64,000 bases of DNA from contig CALMBW010000021.1 of assembly GCA_937863385.1 (NCBI GenBank), positions 186,001 through 250,000 on the forward strand. The letters are read 5' to 3'. Positions 59,344-64,000 of this stretch are shown piece after piece. This stretch comes from an uncultured Actinomycetes bacterium. Lineage in GTDB: Bacteria > Actinomycetota > CADDZG01 > WHSQ01. The notes under the pieces were generated by a model. It saw nothing but the letters and a program-made list of their open reading frames with translations. It searched no databases and was not told where the DNA came from. The translations under genes were made by a program, and so were the position numbers. Every line of letters starts with the position of its first letter. Position 1 is the first letter of the stretch.

Positions 59344-59540
59344 CGCGCCCCTCCACTCAGTACCGGACGAACCTCGATCTCGTCATCCTCGAACACGTCC
59401 TCGTCACGTGTCAAAAGGGTCGCGTCCCGGATCACGAGAACCGCCTCCGGAACTATCCCGAGTTCCTCGAGAAGTGCACGGACGTTGGTGGGGCCCGAAA
59501 CCTCAACGGTTCGGTCTGGATTGCGAAGCTTGACTTTCAC
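59340..59540 (-). CDS. ttuB: Ubiquitin-like sulphur carrier, TtuB/MoaD/ThiS type, with GG-AR end
   Basis: This 66-residue beta-grasp protein (VKLRNPDRTVEVSG...NVRALLEELGI...LLTRDEDVFEDDEIEVRPVLSGGAR, quoted in parts) should accept sulphur as a C-terminal thiocarboxylate and hand it to TtuA. Carriers of this type normally end in Gly-Gly; here Ala65-Arg66 follow Gly63-Gly64, so the tail probably needs trimming first. The GTG start has TAACCT exactly 6 nt upstream, a leaderless promoter placed to drive ttuB-ttuA-trmI and perhaps arc. In Thermus TtuB also tags proteins covalently. No E1-like activating enzyme is in this window. Confidence 0.85.
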   Translation of the reverse strand: MKVKLRNPDRTVEVSGPTNVRALLEELGIVPEAVLVIRDATLLTRDEDVFEDDEIEVRPVLSGGAR

Positions 59541-59546
59541 TCTTGA

Positions 59547-59552
59547 AGGTTA
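59547..59552 (-). promoter_or_regulatory. -10 box for leaderless ttuB
   Basis: On the minus strand TAACCT lies exactly 6 nt before the GTG start (TAACCT-TCAAGA-GTG). It probably begins the ttuB-ttuA-trmI transcription unit upstream of the proteasome genes. Confidence 0.55.
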
Positions 59553-59562
59553 GCCGAGGGAG

Positions 59563-60678
59563 CTAGCCCAAGGTTGTGGGCCTCTGTCCTAGTTCCAGCT
59601 CGATAGTCAGGGCGTCTCCATCCCGCAATACCTCGACGTCCACCTCTTCGCCGGGAGAATGATCCCGAAGCACGTCGTTGACATCATCGGTCGAAACGAT
59701 CTCTTCGCCCGCTATCGTGATGATCACGTCCCCCCGTTCGATACCTGCGCTTTCGGCCGCGCTGTCGGGATAGATACCCATTACCAAAGCCCCTTTGGTA
59801 TCCGCATCGAGTCCCAGCTGAGCAGCGAGGGCCGGAACCATGTCACGGATGGAGACCCCCAGATACGCGCGTTCCTCCGGGGGATCCTCGACGATCTCCA
59901 GGGCGATGGGCAGTGCCGTAGAGATCGGGATGGCGAATCCGATGTTCTCCGCGGAGCCGGCGTTCGCAGCGGCGGTATTGATCCCGACGAGACGTCCGGC
60001 GCTGTCGATCAGTGCTCCTCCCGAGTTGCCGGGGTTGATCGCAGCGTCGGTCTGTATCAATCCCCGCAGCCCATCGACGGGTCCATCGCCAAGCGTGATG
60101 TCACGGTCTTGAGCCGAGACGATCCCGCGCGTAACCGTCGGGGTTCCCCCCAGATCGAGCGGGAATCCGATCGCGATCACATCGTCACCCAGCCGGAGGC
60201 TGTCCGAGTCACCGATTTCGATCGCTTCAAGCGGCTCATCGGGCTCGATCCTGATAACTGCGATGTCGTTCTCCGGCACGGTGCCGATCACGGCTCCATC
60301 GTACGAATCGCCATCGTTGAAGACGATCTCAACATCTGTGGCCCCCGCGATCACGTGGTTGTTCGTGATGATGATGCCCTCGTCATCGATCACAACCCCA
60401 GACCCTTCGCCTTGCCCCTCTTGGATACCGCCTAGATCATCGAGTGAGACCGCCGTTACTCGAACATTGACGACGGACGGCACCACTTCTTCGATAACGT
60501 CCGCGAGCTCCGAATGAGGGGCCGGAGCAGAAGCTACATCTATCGAAACGGCAGGATCTGGTTCAACTTGCTGTTCAGAGAGGCCACCGACGGATTCCAA
60601 GGAACATCCGGCAGAGATCGCAGCGATGGCGACGATGGCGACGATGGCGACGAGGGTTCTCTTCATGCCGTCCAACAT
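59563..60678 (-). CDS. HtrA/DegP-like serine protease, lipoprotein
   Basis: This 371-residue protein has a lipoprotein signal (TLVAIVAIVAIAAISAGC, lipidated Cys25), a trypsin-like domain with triad His108 (ITNNHVIAG), Asp138 (ENDIAVIRI) and Ser219 (NPGNSGGALID), and one C-terminal PDZ domain (about 275-365; AYLGVSIRDM...GIERGDVIITIAG). It degrades or refolds damaged envelope proteins. GGAGA lies 8 nt before the ATG. The nine-base tandem repeat in the signal region is listed separately. It is a monocistronic neighbour of ttuB, on the same strand. Confidence 0.93.
   Translation of the reverse strand: MLDGMKRTLVAIVAIVAIAAISAGCSLESVGGLSEQQVEPDPAVSIDVASAPAPHSELADVIEEVVPSVVNVRVTAVSLDDLGGIQEGQGEGSGVVIDDEGIIITNNHVIAGATDVEIVFNDGDSYDGAVIGTVPENDIAVIRIEPDEPLEAIEIGDSDSLRLGDDVIAIGFPLDLGGTPTVTRGIVSAQDRDITLGDGPVDGLRGLIQTDAAINPGNSGGALIDSAGRLVGINTAAANAGSAENIGFAIPISTALPIALEIVEDPPEERAYLGVSIRDMVPALAAQLGLDADTKGALVMGIYPDSAAESAGIERGDVIITIAGEEIVSTDDVNDVLRDHSPGEEVDVEVLRDGDALTIELELGQRPTTLG
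60625..60651. repeat. Three tandem 9-bp units in the HtrA signal peptide
   Basis: GATGGCGAC occurs three times in tandem; on the coding strand it encodes repeated Val-Ala-Ile in the hydrophobic core of the signal peptide. Because the unit is a multiple of three, gain or loss would change signal length without a frameshift. Confidence 0.7.
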
Positions 60679-60732
60679 AGGCTCGTTCTCCGAGAAAACT
60701 CTAAGCCAGGACCTAAGAGTTCACTAAGAGGG

Positions 60733-61122
60733 CTAGGCGGCCTCAGAAGCGGAAACTTCGAAGACTTCGACGGGGAACTCGCCGCCCGAGGTCGCTTGGA
60801 GTGCAAAGACGATCGCGTAGCTCCCGGGGGTCAGCTCGATCCGCTCGCGCACTGTTGTTGAAAGCTCGGTCCGCGCTTGCAACCCCAGCATCAGTGGTTC
60901 ACCGACCGGCCCTTCGTAGTAGACCTCACGACTCTTAGGGTCGATGACGTAAAAGGTCTCCGGGTAGTGACCGGCCGGTGCCGACCAGACGCGCTCGACG
61001 ACGAACGGAAGTGTCTTACCCCCGCGGACCGGGATACCGGCGCCACCGTGAGCGATCCGAGCCGGCCTGACCGACTGTTCGATCACCTTCTTCTGGCTAC
61101 CTGCGATGTCGGCTGTTGGCAT
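60733..61122 (-). CDS. Conserved hypothetical protein
   Basis: This 129-residue protein is soluble, without signal peptide, and rich in predicted beta strands (KTLPFVVERVWSAPAGHYPETFYVIDPKSREVYYEG; RIELTPGSYAIVFALQATSGGEFPVEVFEV, quoted in part). It may be a beta-sandwich. I do not recognise a named family. TATCCT lies exactly 6 nt before the ATG, so a leaderless transcript is likely and the start is firm. It lies upstream of htrA with about 55 nt between and may be co-transcribed with it. Confidence 0.75.
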   Translation of the reverse strand: MPTADIAGSQKKVIEQSVRPARIAHGGAGIPVRGGKTLPFVVERVWSAPAGHYPETFYVIDPKSREVYYEGPVGEPLMLGLQARTELSTTVRERIELTPGSYAIVFALQATSGGEFPVEVFEVSASEAA

Positions 61123-61128
61123 CGGGCA

Positions 61129-61134
61129 AGGATA
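61129..61134 (-). promoter_or_regulatory. -10 box for the gene starting at 61122
   Basis: On the minus strand TATCCT lies exactly 6 nt before ATG 61122 (TATCCT-TGCCCG-ATG), with no Shine-Dalgarno sequence. Confidence 0.55.
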
Positions 61135-61160
61135 TCAACGACCCACAGCGGTCCGGGTTC

Positions 61161-61454
61161 TCATGCGGTCTGAAGACCAACGATCTTCGGTTGCGCATCG
61201 CGTTCTTCCCAGGTCGACGCGACCACCGTCTCGGAGTCATCACCTCGATAGACGATCCTTGCGATGAAGCGCTCTCCGTCGGCCTCGACGGAGAGTACTT
61301 CCGCGCTCCTGATCTCCTTTGGCAGGGCCTTCATCACCTCGCCGGCCTGTCCATAAGCCTCTTTCGCAAGGCTTGACCCTGCCGTTGCCATATCGCCTTG
61401 GGCTACCGCGTCGCCATGCTTGGAAGCTTCCGCACGCACCATCTCGGCATCCAT
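61161..61454 (-). CDS. Small conserved hypothetical protein
   Basis: This 97-residue soluble protein has a helical N-terminal half (DAEMVRAEASKHGDAVAQGDMATAGSSLAKEAY) and a beta C-terminal half (SAEVLSVEADGERFIARIVYRGDDSETVVASTWEER), resembling a SnoaL/NTF2-like or ketosteroid-isomerase-like core, though this is uncertain. ATG 61454 has AGGAGG 6-7 nt upstream, the best ribosome site nearby, so the longer frame is rejected. It is divergent from the HIT-family gene. Confidence 0.75.
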   Translation of the reverse strand: MDAEMVRAEASKHGDAVAQGDMATAGSSLAKEAYGQAGEVMKALPKEIRSAEVLSVEADGERFIARIVYRGDDSETVVASTWEERDAQPKIVGLQTA

Positions 61455-61564
61455 AGCCAACCTCCTGAGATCTGTCACCGCGATCTGTTACCTAGATCCG
61501 GCCATCGTATTCGCCCGATCGACAGCGGTCTCTCGCGCCAACCTCCAGCCGGCTGGGCGGCGAT

Positions 61565-61570
61565 TAGGCT
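61565..61570 (+). promoter_or_regulatory. -10 box for leaderless HIT-family gene
   Basis: TAGGCT lies exactly 6 nt before ATG 61577 (TAGGCT-CGCACG-ATG). Confidence 0.5.
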
Positions 61571-61576
61571 CGCACG

Positions 61577-61996
61577 ATGTCCGAATGTCTCTTCTGTTCG
61601 ATCATCGCGAGAACCGAGGACGCCGAGATCGTTCACGAGGACGCAGACACCCTTGCCTTCTTGGATATCCGTCCCTTGTTCCCGGGCCACACCTTGGTGG
61701 TTCCAAAGGAGCACCTCCAAACGATCACCGATCTTCCCGCAACTCTCATCCAACCGTTCTTCTGCTCGGTTCAGAAGTTGGCCATGGCGATCGAGACGGC
61801 GATGGATGCACATGGAACGTTCGTGGCGATGAACAACAAGGTCAGCCAGAGTGTGGCTCATCTGCATGCCCACGTTGTCCCCCGCCGGCCGAAAGACGGC
61901 TTGCGCGGGTTCTTCTGGCCCCGCTCCCGCTACGACGACGATCGGGCAAGAACGGCCGCCGGCGACAAGATCCGCGCCGCACTCGACGCCCTATGA
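61577..61996 (+). CDS. HIT family nucleotide hydrolase/transferase
   Basis: This 139-residue histidine-triad protein begins SECLFCSIIARTEDAEIVHEDADTLAFLDI and has the catalytic triad His95-x-His97-x-His99 in VAHLHAHVVPR. Cys4 and Cys7 may bind zinc as in many bacterial HINT-type proteins. It would hydrolyse adenosine phosphoramidates or dinucleoside polyphosphates. It starts a three-gene unit: its stop overlaps the hydrolase start by 4 nt (ATGA), and that gene overlaps the LLM oxidoreductase. Confidence 0.93.
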   Translation: MSECLFCSIIARTEDAEIVHEDADTLAFLDIRPLFPGHTLVVPKEHLQTITDLPATLIQPFFCSVQKLAMAIETAMDAHGTFVAMNNKVSQSVAHLHAHVVPRRPKDGLRGFFWPRSRYDDDRARTAAGDKIRAALDAL

Positions 61997-62643
61997 GAGA
62001 ACTCCGTTTGCAGACCTCCGACGGGTTGTCGCTCGAAGCCGAGTGGGATGTACCTGATGCCTCGAGGGCCGTCCTGATCCTCTGCCATCCGCACCCAAAG
62101 ATGGGCGGCACGATGAACGCACCACTCCTTCTTGCCTTGCGCGACCACCTGCTCGAACGAGGGTGGGCCGTGCTCCGATTCAACTATCGAGGCATCGGAA
62201 CCTCTCAGGGACAGACCGGGATCGGTGACGCGGAGCTTCTCGACGCTCACGCCGCCATCGATGAGGCCACTAGACAATCACCCCAGCTTCCGAGGGCGCT
62301 CGCGGGCTGGTCGTTCGGCGCAGCGGTAGCCATCCGCGTCGCGGCGCAGCGCGACGACCTCCTCACCTGCATCGGCATAGCGCCGGCCATCAAACCGAAG
62401 CCCGGAATCACAGCAGGGGTCCCTCCAGCCTCAGACATCTCGTTGAAGATCCCCACATATCTGATAGTCGGAGCAAATGACGATCTGGTGGACCCCGACG
62501 ACTGCGAACGATGGGCGATGGAAACCGGGGCCACTTGCGAGGTGATGAAGGGGGCTAACCACTTCTTCTGGGCCAAGTACGACAAGCTCGTGTCACATGT
62601 TGAAGCTTTGTTGGAGAAAGAACTGGAGAGGAGCCAATCTTGA
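61993..62643 (+). CDS. Alpha/beta hydrolase (dienelactone hydrolase-like)
   Basis: This 216-residue protein begins RELRLQTSDGLSLEAEWDVP, has the oxyanion segment CHPHPKMGGTMNAP typical of the YheT/KLP-type short hydrolases, VLRFNYRGIGTSQG, nucleophile elbow GWSFGAAVAIR, acid VGANDDLVDP and His in GANHFFW. It is cytoplasmic; the substrate is unknown. The ATG overlaps the HIT stop by 4 nt, so the long frame that begins upstream of the HIT gene is rejected. It overlaps the next gene by 4 nt (TTGA). Confidence 0.88.
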   Translation: MRELRLQTSDGLSLEAEWDVPDASRAVLILCHPHPKMGGTMNAPLLLALRDHLLERGWAVLRFNYRGIGTSQGQTGIGDAELLDAHAAIDEATRQSPQLPRALAGWSFGAAVAIRVAAQRDDLLTCIGIAPAIKPKPGITAGVPPASDISLKIPTYLIVGANDDLVDPDDCERWAMETGATCEVMKGANHFFWAKYDKLVSHVEALLEKELERSQS

Positions 62644-63470
62644 GGTTCGGGATCGACGTTTCGCAGCATCAACTCACATGGCACGAGATCCTGCGCCGCA
62701 CACTCAAGGCTGAAGAGGCCGGTTTCGACGGGGCGTGGGTCTTTGACCATTTCAAGCCGTTGTACGCGGACCCGAAGGGCCCATGCCTCGAAGGATGGAC
62801 ACTTTTGGCAGGGTTGGCAGCTCACACCTCGAGTATCAGGCTCGGCACTCTCGTAACGGGGATCACCTATCGCCACCCCTCGGTACTGGCCGCCCAATGC
62901 GTGACCGTCGATCACATCTCGGCCGGCCGCCTCGAGATGGCTTTGGGGGCCGCCTGGTTCGATACCGAGCACCGAGAGTTGGGGATCGAGTTCCCCCCAA
63001 CGGGGGAACGCATCGGGCGCTTGGAGGAAGCGATCCAATTGATCGATCTACTGATGACCCGGGACGACGTTTCCTTCCATGGGCGCTACTACAAGCTGGA
63101 CAGCGCCACCTATAACCCCAAACCGGTCCAGAACCCCCGGCCACCACTCTGGCTCGGGGCAGGGGGAACCCAAAGGATGCTCCCTCTTACAGCGCGTGTC
63201 GCCGATGTGTGGCACGGCTTCGGCGATCTATCGACACTGGACGAAAAGAACCGAGTGATAGATGAAAGCGCGCAAGCGGCCGGGCGGGACCCTTCGGAGG
63301 TGATGAGGTCGACCTCCCTATCCATCTCGGAGCCCATGGATGACATCCGCAGGCAACTCGATGCGCTCGTAGCTCGAGGTTTTGGCTATCTCGTCGTGAG
63401 CTGGCCTGCCGAGGGTGATCCTAAGGTCGACCGATTCATCGAAGAGATCATGCCGGCCTACGTCTCTTGA
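62640..63470 (+). CDS. LLM-class F420-dependent oxidoreductase
   Basis: This 276-residue luciferase-like monooxygenase-fold protein begins MRFGIDVSQHQLTWHEI, has AEEAGFDGAWVFDHF, RLGTLVTGITYRHPSVLAAQ, the SAGRLEMALGAAWFDTEH motif, PPTGERIGRLEEAIQLI and PRPPLWLGAGG, features of the actinobacterial F420-using TIGR03560/TIGR03619-like groups. It would transfer hydride with coenzyme F420 (or FMN); the substrate is unknown. The TTG start has GAGAGGAG upstream and overlaps the previous stop. Its end overlaps the convergent methyltransferase gene by 23 nt. Confidence 0.9.
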   Translation: MRFGIDVSQHQLTWHEILRRTLKAEEAGFDGAWVFDHFKPLYADPKGPCLEGWTLLAGLAAHTSSIRLGTLVTGITYRHPSVLAAQCVTVDHISAGRLEMALGAAWFDTEHRELGIEFPPTGERIGRLEEAIQLIDLLMTRDDVSFHGRYYKLDSATYNPKPVQNPRPPLWLGAGGTQRMLPLTARVADVWHGFGDLSTLDEKNRVIDESAQAAGRDPSEVMRSTSLSISEPMDDIRRQLDALVARGFGYLVVSWPAEGDPKVDRFIEEIMPAYVS

Positions 63471-64000
63471 CCTCATAGAGAACGACTCCAACCGCTACGG
63501 CGAGGTTGAGTGAGGAGGCCACCCCTTCCATCGGCATCGCAACCGAGAGCTGACCCGCAGCAACCAGCTCGGGACCGAGCCCTTGTGCCTCACTGCCGAA
63601 CAGATAGACCGCGGCGTCGGGAAGCTGAGCGTCCCACAAGACCTGACGCGCTCGGGCCGAAGTGGTGACCACCGGCAGGCCCACCCGTGCTCCCCACTCG
63701 ACCAACCCCTGCGGTGTTGCGCATCGATAAACGGGCACGGAGAACAGGGTCCCCATCGATGCCTTCACGGCTTGCGGATGGTATTCGTCTGTGGACTCTC
63801 CCATCAGGACCACGGCCTGTCCGCCAACTGCGTCAACGGTGCGGATGATCGATCCCAGGTTCCCAGGATTTCCGATGTCCACAAGCCCGACGATCATCGC
63901 CGTCGGGGAGGGCTTGAGCTCACGAAGATCTCTTTGATGCATCACGGCAACAGCAGCGAGCCCCGATGGATGATCACGCTCGACGATGCTCTCGAAAGGT
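63448..64000 (-). CDS. TrmH/SpoU family RNA 2'-O-methyltransferase, 5' end beyond the window
   Basis: The C-terminal SpoU domain is complete: motif 2 GNPGNLGSIIRTVDA, motif 1-like VGLVDI, VYLFGSEAQGLG and motif 3 SSLNLAVAVGVVLYE, which form the trefoil-knot SAM site. The frame stays open upstream of the first internal Met (63945) to the edge, reading ESIVERDHPSGLAAVAVMHQ, which is the usual linker from an N-terminal substrate-binding domain. So the gene runs off the window and its start is not visible. It methylates a ribose in tRNA or rRNA; the target cannot be told from this part. Confidence 0.9.
   Translation of the reverse strand, partial: PFESIVERDHPSGLAAVAVMHQRDLRELKPSPTAMIVGLVDIGNPGNLGSIIRTVDAVGGQAVVLMGESTDEYHPQAVKASMGTLFSVPVYRCATPQGLVEWGARVGLPVVTTSARARQVLWDAQLPDAAVYLFGSEAQGLGPELVAAGQLSVAMPMEGVASSLNLAVAVGVVLYEVKRRRPA

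Noticed and set aside
61420-61992. Upstream extension of the hydrolase ORF across the HIT gene
   Set aside because: The HIT gene is real in another frame and the conserved hydrolase starts at ATG 61993.
1-64000. tRNA, rRNA, tmRNA, CRISPR or prophage sequences
   Set aside because: I looked for T-loop motifs, repeat-spacer arrays, integrases and terminase or capsid genes and saw none; a covariance or CRISPR search would be needed to be certain.

Overview
The window is about 64 kb of GC-rich, densely packed bacterial chromosome, with short gaps and many start/stop overlaps of the TGATG, ATGA or GTGA type. The organism is almost certainly an actinobacterium (Actinomycetota). The evidence is a complete Pup-proteasome locus (arc/mpa, dop, pup, prcB, prcA, pafA, pafB, pafC) followed by tatA, tatC and a Ski2-type helicase in the mycobacterial order, together with DUF4193, DUF3866, a DUF222/HNH protein, a Ppm1/Lnt pair and many apparent leaderless starts. 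It is not a close mycobacterial relative: it has a lysine-fermentation cluster, an archaeal-type ProRS and a TtuA/TtuB-type tRNA thiolation pair. I saw no rRNA, tRNA, CRISPR array, insertion sequence or prophage.

Layout. 1-4.7 kb (minus): a receiver-first histidine kinase, a VOC protein, and a lipoprotein/lipoglycan module in which lnt and ppm1 are separate genes coupled by TGATG; the Lnt catalytic Cys is replaced by Ser. 4.7-5.6 kb: the only long non-coding stretch. 5.6-8.1 kb (plus): degenerate YjbQ protein, archaeal-type proS, crotonase-family protein. 8.2-11.6 kb: HAD hydrolase, MFS exporter, secreted beta-propeller. 11.7-19.0 kb: lysine degradation, with kamA, kdd, a YtcJ-like amidohydrolase, kamD, kamE and kal on the minus strand facing a divergent Lrp/AsnC regulator; two perfect palindromes lie between. 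19-31 kb: accessory region of secreted or membrane proteins (HNH protein, small Cys-rich peptide, alpha/beta hydrolase, LOG, DUF1295, AP-superfamily lipoprotein, Tat-exported PHP/CehA-like protein, beta-propeller). 31-41 kb: acyl-CoA dehydrogenase and adenosine deaminase, glpD and hydrolases, then lipid kinase, AGPS-like flavoenzyme and thiolase. 41-60 kb (minus): helicase, Tat genes, Pup-proteasome genes, then trmI, ttuA and ttuB upstream. 60-64 kb: HtrA lipoprotein, two small conserved proteins, HIT, hydrolase, F420-type LLM oxidoreductase, and a SpoU methyltransferase cut by the window edge.

How the genes fit together. KamA, KamDE and Kdd would take lysine to 3-keto-5-aminohexanoate, and Kal would take 3-aminobutyryl-CoA to crotonyl-CoA. 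The linking cleavage enzyme (Kce), the CoA transferase and the aminomutase reactivase are not in this window. Pup, Dop, PafA, ARC and PrcAB form a full pupylation/degradation system. PafBC are WYL regulators. TtuB/TtuA/TrmI would modify T54 and A58 of the tRNA T-loop.

Most notable: (1) a ubiquitin-like TtuB with a C-terminal GG-AR tail at the head of the gene run leading into the Pup-proteasome; (2) an Lnt with Cys to Ser in the catalytic triad; (3) a helicase whose conserved N-terminus, including Walker A, has no in-frame start and is reached only by a frameshift in a 13-bp hairpin; (4) a lysine cluster with an extra amidohydrolase, an atypical KamA PLP loop and palindromic operators; (5) a recurrent TANNNT box 6-7 nt before start codons, pointing to widespread leaderless transcription.
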